Below are positions 19,966 to 28,383 of a DNA stretch of 64,000 nt, one piece after another (the stretch's first letter is position 1; each line of letters starts with the position of its first letter). The notes under the pieces are model-generated. The model saw only the letters and a list, made by a program, of their open reading frames with translations, was not told the origin of the DNA and did no database searches. The position numbers and the translations under genes were made by a program. The stretch is from assembly GCF_020515695.1 (NCBI RefSeq), contig NZ_JAIWJA010000003.1, positions 1-64,000 on the forward strand. Direction: 5' to 3'. The stretch is from Pseudomonas sp. MWU16-30317 (lineage in GTDB: Bacteria; Pseudomonadota; Gammaproteobacteria; Pseudomonadales; Pseudomonadaceae).

Positions 19966-20055
19966 GCCGACCCTTTCGCGGGCAAGCCTTGCTTTCACAG
20001 CGTTGGCATATCTAGAGTCGTACACCTGTGCTTGCGAAGAGGCCGGCCCTGGCAC
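19966..20055. repeat. Degenerate REP doublet
   Basis: Two REP-like half units (CCCTTTCGCGGGCAAGCCTTGC near 19971 and GTGCTTGCGAAGAGGCCGG near 20031) lie between two convergent genes and may end both transcripts. Confidence 0.55.
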
Positions 20056-20057
20056 CA

Positions 20058-21299
20058 TCAAGCCGCCGTCGCCCCAAAAAACCAGTAACACACCGCAATC
20101 GCCGCCACCACGCCGGAAAACTCCGCCAATAGCGCGCATCCCACCGCGTGCCGCGCGCGCTTGATGCCCACGGCGCCGAAGTACACCGCCAGCACGTAAA
20201 AGGTCGTCTCGGTGCTGCCCTGGATTGTCGCCGCCACCAACGCCGGGAAGCTGTCGACGCCCTTGCTCTGCATGGTCTCGATCAACATCGCCCGCGCCGC
20301 GCTGCCCGAGAACGGCTTCACCAATGCGGTTGGCAGCGCATCGACGAATCGCCCATCGAGCCCGGCCCATTCCACGGCATGGCGAATCCCCTCCAGCACG
20401 AACCCCAACGCTCCCGACGCCCGCAACACGCCAACGGCGCAGAGCATCGCTACCAGGTAGGGCAGGAGGTTCTTCGCCACGTCGAAGCCTTCCTTGGCGC
20501 CTTCGACGAAGGTTTCGTACACCGGTACTTTCTTCAGCGCGCCAATCAGCAAGAACAGGATGATCAACCCGAACAACGTCAGGTTGCCGAGGATCGACGA
20601 CAGACTCGCCAGCGCCGTTGCCGACAGACCGGCCAGCAGGGCCATGAACGCGCCCAGCAACAAGGCCCCCGGAATCAGATAGGCAAGCACCACCGGGTCC
20701 CACAGGCGCAGCCGTTGCATGACCGCGACCGACAACAGCCCCACCAGCGTCGACGCACTGGTGGCCAGCAGGATCGGCAGGAATACCAGGGTCGGGTCCA
20801 GCGCACCTTGCTGCGCGCGGTACATGAAGATAGTCACCGGCAGCAACGTCAGCGACGAGGCGTTGAGCACCAGAAACAGAATCTGCGCATTGCTGGCCGT
20901 GTCTGGCAGCGGATTGAGGTCTTGCAGCGCGCGCATGGCCTTGAGGCCGATAGGCGTGGCGGCGTTGTCCAGGCCCAGGCCGTTGGCAGCGAAATTGAGG
21001 GTAATCAGGCCCAGAGCCGGATGCCCCGGCGGCACCTCGGGCATCAGCCGCGCGAACAAGGGGCCCAGCACCTTGGCCAGCCAGTCGACGATGCCGGCCT
21101 TCTCGGCGATTTTCAGAAAACCGAGCCACAGCGTCAGGGTGCCGAACAGCAGCACCATGACATCCACCGACAGCTTGGCCATGGCGAAAATGCTCTCGAC
21201 CATCGCCGCGAAGACCCCAGCGTTGCCGCCCACCAGCCACTGCGCGAGACCGGACACCGCCGCCACCAGGAAAAACCCGAGCCATAGGCCATTAAGCAT
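20058..21299 (-). CDS. Nucleoside-recognition (Gate) domain protein, SpmA-SpmB-type fusion
   Basis: A 413-residue inner-membrane protein with about ten helices. The N-terminal half resembles spore maturation protein A (LITLNFAANGLGLDNAATPIGLKAM) and the C-terminal half SpmB (ATIQGSTETTFYVLAVYFGAVG). The domain is the nucleoside-recognition Gate family. Pseudomonads do not sporulate, so it is presumably a transporter or regulator of unknown substrate. It is convergent with the DUF5924 gene and monocistronic. Confidence 0.82.
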   Translation of the reverse strand: MLNGLWLGFFLVAAVSGLAQWLVGGNAGVFAAMVESIFAMAKLSVDVMVLLFGTLTLWLGFLKIAEKAGIVDWLAKVLGPLFARLMPEVPPGHPALGLITLNFAANGLGLDNAATPIGLKAMRALQDLNPLPDTASNAQILFLVLNASSLTLLPVTIFMYRAQQGALDPTLVFLPILLATSASTLVGLLSVAVMQRLRLWDPVVLAYLIPGALLLGAFMALLAGLSATALASLSSILGNLTLFGLIILFLLIGALKKVPVYETFVEGAKEGFDVAKNLLPYLVAMLCAVGVLRASGALGFVLEGIRHAVEWAGLDGRFVDALPTALVKPFSGSAARAMLIETMQSKGVDSFPALVAATIQGSTETTFYVLAVYFGAVGIKRARHAVGCALLAEFSGVVAAIAVCYWFFGATAA

Positions 21300-21380
21300 T
21301 TGTCACACCCCCAAAACGATGCGCCGATGATAACGGGGTGGCCCCGGACTACCAAACCGATAAGGCTAAATGCAGTAGAT

Positions 21381-21407
21381 AAAAACCAGCCCCGAATATC
21401 CGGGGCT
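21381..21407 (-). terminator. Rho-independent terminator of gltP
   Basis: On the minus strand AGCCCCG / CGGGGCT arms (21388-21394 and 21401-21407) are followed by GG and five T residues (21381-21385), just after the gltP stop. Confidence 0.85.
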
Positions 21408-21429
21408 CGCCAGCTGCAGATAAACCGGT

Positions 21430-22800
21430 TTATTCGGTAACGACCTTGCCGGCTGGCGCCTTGGTGCCACGACCGCGCAAGTGCGGCAGGCTGTTCCAGT
21501 AACGCTCGCCCTTGGTCGCGTCGTACATGCCCTCCCACTTGGCGATCACCAGTACCGCCAGGGCGTTGCCGACCACGTTGAGTGCGGTGCGGGCCATGTC
21601 CATGATGCGGTCGACGCCAGCGATGAACGCCAGGCCTTCCAGCGGGATGCCCACGCTGCCGAGCGTCGCCAGCAGCACCACGAAGGACACACCCGGTACG
21701 CCGGCGATGCCCTTGGAGGTGACCATCAGGGTCAGGATCAGCATCAGTTGCTGACCGATCGACAGATCGATCCCGTACAGCTGAGCGATGAACAACGCCG
21801 CAATGCTCTGGTACAGCGTCGAACCATCGAGGTTGAACGAGTAACCGGTCGGCACCACGAAGCTGCTGATCGCTTTCGGCGCGCCGTAGGCTTCCATCTT
21901 CTCGATGATACGCGGCAGTACGGTTTCCGAACTGGCGGTGGAGTAGGCCAGGATCAACTCATCCTTGAGGATGCGCATCAGCTTGAGGATCGAGAAGCCG
22001 AACATCCGCGCCACCAGGCCCAGCACCCCAAAGGCAAAGAAGGCGATGGCCACGTAGACCAGGATCACCAGCTTGGCCAATGGCAGCAACGAGCTGAAGC
22101 CGAACTTGGCCACGGTCACCGCGATCAGGGCGAAAACGCCGATCGGCGCATAGTTCATGATCATGTGAGTGACCTTGAACATCGCTTCCGAGACGCCCTG
22201 GAACACCTTCACCAGCGGGTCGCGCAGGTCCGCCTGCAGGCTCGACAGCCCCATGCCGAACATCACCGAAAAGAAAATGATCGGCAGCATGTCGCCGCGG
22301 GCTATCGAGGCAAAGATGTTCGACGGAATCAGGTTGAGCAGGGTGGCGACAAAAGCGTGGTCATGCTGCACTTCGGCCGTGGTCTTCTGGTACTGAGAGA
22401 TATCCACGGTCGACAGGGTGCTCATGTCGATTCCCGCGCCGGGGTGGAAGGCATTGGCCAGGCCCACACCCACCAGAATCGCCAAGGTGGTGACGATCTC
22501 GAAGTAAATGATGGTTTTCAGCCCGATGCGGCCCAGCTTCTTGGCATCGCCCACGCCCGCGATACCGACGATCAGGGAGGCGATCACGATAGGCACCACG
22601 ATCATCTTGATCAGGCGAATAAAGATATCGCCAGCCGGTTGCAGCACGGTACTGATCCACCAGGAGGAGTCTTCCCACCAGTTTTTGGCTTCCATGCCGG
22701 CGGTGGCTTTGCCCAGATGGTTGAGCGCTGCGCCGATTGCAATTCCGAGCACAAGGCCGATGAGAATTTGCCAGGCCAGGCTGAGTTTCGCCTTTTTCAT
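21430..22800 (-). CDS. gltP: Proton/glutamate-aspartate (dicarboxylate) symporter
   Basis: A 456-residue member of the DAACS family that imports glutamate, aspartate or C4-dicarboxylates with H+ or Na+. Features are eight transmembrane helices, the serine-rich re-entrant loop (AYSTASSETVLPRIIEKME), SFVVPTGYSFNLDGSTLYQS and the TSKGIAGVPG loop. It is monocistronic, with its own terminator and a leader containing two operator-like palindromes at 22930-22964. Gene order agrees with P. aeruginosa gltP. Confidence 0.93.
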   Translation of the reverse strand: MKKAKLSLAWQILIGLVLGIAIGAALNHLGKATAGMEAKNWWEDSSWWISTVLQPAGDIFIRLIKMIVVPIVIASLIVGIAGVGDAKKLGRIGLKTIIYFEIVTTLAILVGVGLANAFHPGAGIDMSTLSTVDISQYQKTTAEVQHDHAFVATLLNLIPSNIFASIARGDMLPIIFFSVMFGMGLSSLQADLRDPLVKVFQGVSEAMFKVTHMIMNYAPIGVFALIAVTVAKFGFSSLLPLAKLVILVYVAIAFFAFGVLGLVARMFGFSILKLMRILKDELILAYSTASSETVLPRIIEKMEAYGAPKAISSFVVPTGYSFNLDGSTLYQSIAALFIAQLYGIDLSIGQQLMLILTLMVTSKGIAGVPGVSFVVLLATLGSVGIPLEGLAFIAGVDRIMDMARTALNVVGNALAVLVIAKWEGMYDATKGERYWNSLPHLRGRGTKAPAGKVVTE

Positions 22801-22929
22801 AGATTACCCCTTGTTGCAGTGACCCTGGAGCGCCTTGCGGCGCTGCGGGAAAAGCTCGCCAACCCGGAATTACCGGGCTGGCCAACGAAAAAAAGGGTGC
22901 ACTATTCCCATGGAGAAAAGACCCGTCTA

Positions 22930-22964
22930 ATGCCGGAACGGCATGGGTCATGCCGAACCGGCAT
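22930..22964. promoter_or_regulatory. Two tandem 15-bp palindromes upstream of gltP
   Basis: ATGCCG-GAA-CGGCAT (22930-22944) and ATGCCG-AAC-CGGCAT (22950-22964) have identical perfect 6-bp arms and centres 20 bp apart (about two helical turns, same DNA face). They lie 130-164 nt upstream of the gltP start. This looks like a paired operator for a dimeric regulator. The regulator is unknown. Confidence 0.6.
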
Positions 22965-23385
22965 AAGGCTTGTATATATGTCTGGATGTACGAATTGCTG
23001 CCATCGGGTCGTTCGGAATGTCGAATCGATGAGGGCAAGCAGGCTGGTGCCTGTAGAGCGGAGGGGGGTTTCAAACGGCGGGATGTTCGAATTTCCGATC
23101 AGAAAGATGCTGAAACTAAATCAAAAATGAAACCTTCGAAGAAAGTACTTGTGGGAGCGAGCTATGTTCGCGAACAGACGCCGTTACACAACGGCTGGCC
23201 TCTTCGCCAGCATATCTGGCTCCCACAGGATTGTGAGCTGGTTTTCCAGCTCGGCCATGATCGCCCATGACCACTTCCCCTGACCCGGTCCTCATCGAAG
23301 GTACTCCCTGTACCCTTAGGTCACTTCAACCATGACAGTCAAAGCATCCCGACCCCTTGGTCGCTTTGCGACTCCGTGCTATCGG
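22965..23385. other. Intergenic region between gltP and DUF1328 genes
   Basis: Apart from the palindromes and a REP doublet (23150-23229), this stretch holds no convincing gene. The reading frames are short and lack coding character. Confidence 0.6.
23150..23229. repeat. REP doublet (inverted pair)
   Basis: Outer arms TGTGGGAGC and GGCTCCCACA enclose TTCGCGAAC and CTTCGCCAGC cores. It is a diverged inverted REP pair between gltP and the DUF1328 gene. Confidence 0.7.
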
Positions 23386-23550
23386 TCAGGGTCGACCGCG
23401 ACGCCCCATGAAGAAGGACACCACGAACAGCACCAGGAAGATGATGAACAGAATTTTGGCAATGCCTGCGGCAGTACCGGCGATGCCACCGAAGCCCAGG
23501 ACCGCAGCGATGACGGCGATGATGAGGAATGTAACTGCCCAACTCAGCAT
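23386..23550 (-). CDS. DUF1328 (YtjA-like) small membrane protein
   Basis: A 54-residue protein: [20 protein letters not shown], then [14 protein letters not shown] and a second hydrophobic helix ending MGRRGRP. This is the DUF1328/YtjA pattern of two membrane helices, often induced by envelope or salt stress. The start ATG at 23550 is preceded by AAGGAG. An AlgU-like promoter (GAACAG, 16 nt, TCAAA) lies at 23581-23607. Confidence 0.9.
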   Translation of the reverse strand: MLSWAVTFLIIAVIAAVLGFGGIAGTAAGIAKILFIIFLVLFVVSFFMGRRGRP

Positions 23551-23580
23551 GATGTATCTCCTTATGTTACGTCTCTAGGT

Positions 23581-23607
23581 TTGAAGCATTGCCTTCCGGC
23601 CTGTTCG
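23581..23607 (-). promoter_or_regulatory. Candidate AlgU-type promoter of the DUF1328 gene
   Basis: GAACAG (23602-23607), 16 nt, TCAAA (23581-23585) on the minus strand resembles the AlgU/RpoE consensus GAACTT-N16-TCTRA/TCAAA. It lies about 30 nt upstream of the start. The two -35 mismatches make this tentative. Confidence 0.4.
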
Positions 23608-23625
23608 GCTCGGATGTTTACCGGG

Positions 23626-23646
23626 ACGCCGCCGATGGCGGCGTCT
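23626..23646 (-). terminator. Terminator-like hairpin
   Basis: GACGCCGCC (23626-23634) and GGCGGCGTC (23638-23646) pair perfectly around a 3 nt loop, 8 nt after the stop of the next upstream minus-strand gene. No T-run follows. Confidence 0.6.
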
Positions 23647-23654
23647 GTCGATTC

Positions 23655-23933
23655 TTAGAACGTCCAGCGCTGCTGTGGTGCGGCGGGGGCGTTCACTTCA
23701 GCCGTTTGTTCGAAGTCGCGGGCACTGGGCATTTCCATGCTGCGGCTGCTCACCGGGCTGAAGTGCGAGCTCTGCGCATGCGGCACCATGTGGAGCAATG
23801 GCTCGGGCGCTTGAGTCATGCGTTGATACGCCATGCAGCCCAACAGGGTGACCAGCATGGCGAACAGCAGGAAGAGCCCCTGTTGAACGTGGGAGGAGGC
23901 GACAGCAGCGGTGGCGAAAGGTGTGCGGTTCAT
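23655..23933 (-). CDS. Hypothetical small single-pass membrane protein
   Basis: A 92-residue protein not assigned to a known family. It has one hydrophobic helix at about residues 19-36 (GLFLLFAMLVTLLGCMAY), then a polar Pro/Ser-rich tail. AGGAG lies 8 nt before ATG 23933, and a hairpin follows the stop. A palindrome CGATAA-N5-TTATCG (23992-24008) lies upstream. Context among stress-type membrane genes suggests an envelope role, but function is unknown. Confidence 0.65.
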   Translation of the reverse strand: MNRTPFATAAVASSHVQQGLFLLFAMLVTLLGCMAYQRMTQAPEPLLHMVPHAQSSHFSPVSSRSMEMPSARDFEQTAEVNAPAAPQQRWTF

Positions 23934-24169
23934 CCTGTGGCTCCTGACCTTCAGTGATGGCTGCTGAAGGATTGGTCGTAGCGTTCAACGACGATAATTC
24001 TGTTATCGAAGTTATTGCAGACGCCGTGCCACATTTTGTTACTGAATAAAACTTAGATAAATCAATGGGTTATGATTAACAGTCCGCGCTTGTGACGTTC
24101 ATCCTGCACGATACCCCCTCGGTAGGTCGGGCGATTTGCACGACCCAGTTAGCCTTGCGCCGTCGGCCC

Positions 24170-25021
24170 TTACAGCGCCGGCTTGATGGCCACTTTGAGC
24201 AGGTCGGCATCCACCCCGCGAACGCCACGGATATTGCGGGCCAGCTCGAGCGCCACGGTCTTTTCCTCGCTGCTGCCCACATCGCCGCTCAGGCTGACCA
24301 TACCGGTGTGGGTTTCGACATTTATGGTCAGGCCATCGAGGCTCCGGCTATATAGCAGGCTGGCCTTCACCTTGCTCGTGATCCAGGCATCGCTCAGAGC
24401 GTCTTCGGTGGTTTTGGCGGCTGTTTCGGCGCGGGTGGTCGACGTATCGGCCGCCCCCAGGCTGATCAGGTTGTTGACCTGATAGACCCCTTCGGTATTG
24501 CTCGCCAGGCTGCCGGCCAGCAATTTGGCATCGGCGGTCGGCGCTTTGCCCTTGAGCGTCACCACACCGTTTTCGGTGGCAACGCTGCCGTGCAGGTCGC
24601 GGGTGCTGGTGTTCCACAGCAATTTGGATTTGATAGTGGCTGTGAGGGTCGCGTCATCGAAGCGCTGCGCAAGCGACTGGCGCGCGGGCATCTGCTCGGC
24701 CAGGTGGTCATCCACCTTCAGTTGGTTGTCGACCTTGGTAATCCCGTCCACGTCCCCGGCGATCTGCGCCGCGAGCTCGCGATCCACTTCGTTTTCCACC
24801 GAGCCACTGAGGGTTGCCGTGCCTTGGTGCACGACCACCCCAAGCTTGAACGGGCTCAGGTGACGGTTAAGGGCGAATGCCGTCCAGATCGACCCTTCTT
24901 GCCTGGCCGCTTGCAGTTGACTGGCCAGACTGCTGTCGGCGGCAATACTGGGCGCACTGTGCATTGACAGTACCGCCAGCGTGGCGGAAGCCAGAGCAAG
25001 CTTTTTGAGGGTTTTCATCAA
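24170..25021 (-). CDS. BON-domain periplasmic protein (OsmY-like)
   Basis: A 283-residue exported protein with a signal peptide (KLALASATLAVLSMHSAPSIAA) and three BON-type modules: about residues 40-110 (LGVVVHQGTATLSGSVENEVDRELA), 120-190 (VATENGVVTLKGKA) and 210-283 (VETHTGMVSLSGDVGSSEEKTVALELA). BON modules bind phospholipid or stabilise the envelope; OsmY is the model. It lies 220 nt upstream of and divergent from algB. Confidence 0.85.
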   Translation of the reverse strand: MMKTLKKLALASATLAVLSMHSAPSIAADSSLASQLQAARQEGSIWTAFALNRHLSPFKLGVVVHQGTATLSGSVENEVDRELAAQIAGDVDGITKVDNQLKVDDHLAEQMPARQSLAQRFDDATLTATIKSKLLWNTSTRDLHGSVATENGVVTLKGKAPTADAKLLAGSLASNTEGVYQVNNLISLGAADTSTTRAETAAKTTEDALSDAWITSKVKASLLYSRSLDGLTINVETHTGMVSLSGDVGSSEEKTVALELARNIRGVRGVDADLLKVAIKPAL

Positions 25022-25241
25022 TAATTCTCCATGTTTTTGAATTGCCCCAGATGTCGCAACCCTTATGCCAGGCCTTTGACAGCACGGATTTGGAGAAAAA
25101 TCAGAAAGTTAGCGATTGTTTGTTCAGCGAACTACCATGCAGGGTGCGGAATGAATCAGAATAAACCCTGCAACTTGCACGATTTTTCCCTGACTAATGT
25201 AAGACATTTCTGTAAGACCAATCTGATAGAGGCGTAGGAAA

Positions 25242-26588
25242 ATGGAACCAGGCACGGACCATCAAGGCCGAATTTTGCTTGTCGATGATGAGTCCGCCAT
25301 TCTGCGTACCTTTCGTTACTGCCTCGAGGATGAAGGCTATAGCGTGGCGACAGCCAATAGCTCGGCCCAGGCCGAGGCATTGCTGCAACGCCAGGTGTTT
25401 GACTTGTGTTTCCTCGATCTGCGGCTGGGCGATGACAACGGCCTCGACGTATTGGCGCAGATGCGCGTGCAGGCGCCTTGGATGCGAGTTGTCATCGTCA
25501 CCGCTCACTCGGCAGTGGATACCGCCGTCGACGCCATCCAGGCAGGCGCTGCGGATTATCTGGTCAAACCGTGCAGCCCCGATCAGCTGCGTCTGGCCAC
25601 CGCCAAGCAGCTGGAAGTGCGACAACTGTCGGCGCGGCTCGAAGCGCTCGAAGGCGAAGTGCGCAAACCTAAAGACGGCCTCGACTCCCACAGTCCGGCG
25701 ATGATGGTCGTGCTGGAGACCGCTCGACAGGTCGCCACTACCGACGCCAACATCCTCATCCTCGGCGAATCGGGTACGGGTAAAGGGGAACTGGCCCGCG
25801 CCATCCATGGCTGGAGCAAACGCGCGAAAAAATCTTGCGTAACCATCAATTGCCCGTCGCTGACTGCCGAACTGATGGAAAGCGAGCTGTTCGGCCACAG
25901 CCGCGGCGCCTTCACCGGTGCCAGCGAGAGCACCTTGGGCCGGGTCAATCAGGCCGATGGCGGGACTTTGTTCCTCGACGAAATCGGCGACTTCCCGCTG
26001 ACCCTGCAGCCCAAGTTGCTGCGTTTTATTCAGGACAAAGAATACGAGCGCGTCGGCGACCCGGTGACCCGCCGCGCCGATGTGCGCATCCTCGCCGCGA
26101 CCAACCTCAACCTCGAGGACATGGTGCGCGACGGTCGCTTCCGCGAAGACCTGCTCTACCGCCTCAACGTCATCACCTTGCACCTGCCGCCGTTGCGCGA
26201 GCGCAGCGAAGACATCCTCACCTTGGCCGAGCGCTTCCTGGCGCGCTTCGTCAAGGAATACGCCCGCCCGGCACGGACCTTTAGCGAAGAAGCCCGCGCG
26301 GCACTGCTCAACTACCGCTGGCCCGGCAATATCCGCGAACTGCGTAACGTCATCGAGCGCGCGAGCATCATCTGCGCCAAGGACAAGGTCGAGGTCAGCC
26401 ACTTGGGCATGGCCGAGCAACCGGTCAACAACGCGCCGCGTATCGGTGCCGCCTTGAGCCTGGACGAGCTGGAAAAAGCCCACATCGGCGCGGTGCTGTC
26501 CACCAGCGACACCCTTGACCAAGCCGCCAAGACCTTGGGTATCGATGCCTCGACCCTGTACCGCAAACGCAAACAGTACAACCTATGA
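25242..26588 (+). CDS. algB: Sigma-54-type response regulator AlgB
   Basis: A 448-residue NtrC-family regulator. The receiver domain is residues 8-125 with phospho-acceptor Asp59 (CFLDLRLGD). The AAA+ domain at about 145-375 has GESGTGKGE (Walker A), GAFTGA and LFLDEIGDFP. A C-terminal Fis-type HTH contains LDQAAKTLGIDASTLYRKRK. AlgB activates alginate synthesis and has other roles in P. aeruginosa. The Gly after the Walker A Lys (GKGE rather than GKE) is as I recall for AlgB. Its stop overlaps the kinB start by four bases, so kinase and regulator are translated together. Confidence 0.95.
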   Translation: MEPGTDHQGRILLVDDESAILRTFRYCLEDEGYSVATANSSAQAEALLQRQVFDLCFLDLRLGDDNGLDVLAQMRVQAPWMRVVIVTAHSAVDTAVDAIQAGAADYLVKPCSPDQLRLATAKQLEVRQLSARLEALEGEVRKPKDGLDSHSPAMMVVLETARQVATTDANILILGESGTGKGELARAIHGWSKRAKKSCVTINCPSLTAELMESELFGHSRGAFTGASESTLGRVNQADGGTLFLDEIGDFPLTLQPKLLRFIQDKEYERVGDPVTRRADVRILAATNLNLEDMVRDGRFREDLLYRLNVITLHLPPLRERSEDILTLAERFLARFVKEYARPARTFSEEARAALLNYRWPGNIRELRNVIERASIICAKDKVEVSHLGMAEQPVNNAPRIGAALSLDELEKAHIGAVLSTSDTLDQAAKTLGIDASTLYRKRKQYNL

Positions 26589-28372
26589 AGCTGCCGATGA
26601 AATTGCGGACGCGCTTGTTCCTGAGCATTTCCGCATTGATCACTGTTGCCTTGCTGGGGCTGTTGCTGGGCCTGGTCAGCGTCATTCAGATGGCCAAGGC
26701 CCAGCAGTCGCTGATTCACAACAACTTCGTCACCCTGGACCTCGGCCTGAAACTGCGCCAGACCTTGGGCGATCAGTTGTTCATGACCCAGAACGATGTG
26801 CCCGACAAGACAGCGCTCCAACGGTCTCAGGTGCAATTTCGCACACTGCTCGATGAAGCGCTCGCGGCGCCCATTACCGTCGAGCAACAGCGCGCCTTCG
26901 TACAGGCCGCCAGCGATTACCAAGGCTACGTAGAGGCGCTGGCACAAGCCGTGCACAATGCCAGCAATATCAGCGACGATGGCAACCAGAATGAGGCTTT
27001 CAACCGAGTCCGCAACGATCTGATCGAAACCCACCGTGCCACGCTCGACCTGATCACCGCTGGCGAGATGGCCTCCCACGATCGCGCGGTGCTGATCTCC
27101 ACGCTGCTGGGGCTGGTGGGTATTGCCGTGCTGATCATCGGCTTCATCACCGCCCATGGCATCGCCAAGCGTTTCGGCGGACCGATCGAAGCGCTGGCGA
27201 CCGCCGCCGACCATATCAGCCAAGGTAATTTCGAGGTGACCCTGCCGACCTCGTCGGCCGTCGAGATGAATCAGCTGACCGATCGCTTCGGCACCATGGC
27301 CGCGGCCCTGCGTCGCCATCAGGAAACCAATGTCGACGAGCTGCGCGCGGGCCAGCAACGCTTGCAAGCGGTGCTCGACAGCATCGACGACGGTTTGCTG
27401 ATGATCGATCGCCAGGGCCTGCTGGAACATCTCAACCCGGTGGCGCAACGCCAGCTAGGCTGGGACGACAGCCAGTTGGGCAACCCCTTGGGCCAGGCAT
27501 TGCGACGTCCGGAGATGGACGAACAGCTGCAATTGATCCTCCGTGGCGGCTCGCTGGAACGTGCGCTGGAGGACCTGAGTTTCGAAGTCGAGGGCGAGAC
27601 TCGCCTGCTGTCCTACAGCTTGACCCCGGTCAGCCATCCGACCGGGCAGATCCTCGGCGCCGTGATGGTGCTCCACGACGTCACCGAGCAACGCGCTTTC
27701 GAACGCGTGCGCAGCGAGTTCGTGCTGCGCGCCTCCCACGAGCTGCGCACGCCGGTGACCGGCATGCACATGGCCTTCGGGCTGCTGCAAGAGCGAGTCC
27801 ACTTCGACCCGGCGTCGCGCGAATACGACCTGCTGAGCACGGTCAACGAAGAAATGCAGCGCCTGATGCAACTGATCAACGACCTGCTGAATTTCTCGCG
27901 TTACCAGAGCGGACAGCAAAAGCTCAACCTGGCACCCTGCACCATCGGCGACCTGCTGCTGCGCGCCGAAGCCCGCTATCAAGGGCCGGCGCAGGAGAAA
28001 GGCATCGTACTCGCCATCGAGGAGCAAGAGGCGTTGCCCCGGTTACTGGCCGATCAGGCACAACTCGATCGAGTGATCGACAACCTGATGGACAACGCCT
28101 TGCGCCATACCCCGGAAAACGGTCGCATCCATCTGCAGGCCCGACGGCATGCCGAGCGCGTCATCATCAGCGTGGAGGACAACGGCGAAGGCATCGCCTA
28201 CGGCCAGCAGGGGCGGATCTTCGAGCCCTTCGTGCAGGTCGGGCGCAAAAAGGGCGGTGCCGGCCTGGGCCTGGCGTTATGCAAGGAAATCGTGCAACTG
28301 CACGGCGGACGCATGGGAGTCTATTCGCGGCCGGGGCAGGGCACGCAGTTCTATATGACGCTGCCGGTCTAG
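26585..28372 (+). CDS. kinB: Sensor histidine kinase KinB
   Basis: A 595-residue membrane kinase, cognate partner of AlgB; in P. aeruginosa KinB also dephosphorylates AlgB. Two transmembrane helices (about 9-34 and 161-183) flank a ~125-residue periplasmic sensor domain. Then come HAMP, a PAS domain (about 255-365), the dimerisation domain with His385 (ASHELRTPVTG), and the ATPase domain with N box NLMDNALRHTP, DNGEGI and GGAGLGLAL. All catalytic boxes are intact. Length equals the P. aeruginosa protein. Confidence 0.95.
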   Translation: MKLPMKLRTRLFLSISALITVALLGLLLGLVSVIQMAKAQQSLIHNNFVTLDLGLKLRQTLGDQLFMTQNDVPDKTALQRSQVQFRTLLDEALAAPITVEQQRAFVQAASDYQGYVEALAQAVHNASNISDDGNQNEAFNRVRNDLIETHRATLDLITAGEMASHDRAVLISTLLGLVGIAVLIIGFITAHGIAKRFGGPIEALATAADHISQGNFEVTLPTSSAVEMNQLTDRFGTMAAALRRHQETNVDELRAGQQRLQAVLDSIDDGLLMIDRQGLLEHLNPVAQRQLGWDDSQLGNPLGQALRRPEMDEQLQLILRGGSLERALEDLSFEVEGETRLLSYSLTPVSHPTGQILGAVMVLHDVTEQRAFERVRSEFVLRASHELRTPVTGMHMAFGLLQERVHFDPASREYDLLSTVNEEMQRLMQLINDLLNFSRYQSGQQKLNLAPCTIGDLLLRAEARYQGPAQEKGIVLAIEEQEALPRLLADQAQLDRVIDNLMDNALRHTPENGRIHLQARRHAERVIISVEDNGEGIAYGQQGRIFEPFVQVGRKKGGAGLGLALCKEIVQLHGGRMGVYSRPGQGTQFYMTLPV

Positions 28373-28383
28373 GCGGACCGGGT

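Noticed and set aside
25022..25241. AlgU-type promoters for algB and the BON gene
   Set aside because: GAAC...TCTGA and CAACTT...TGACTAA combinations exist, but spacers of about 14 nt do not fit the 16-17 nt consensus.
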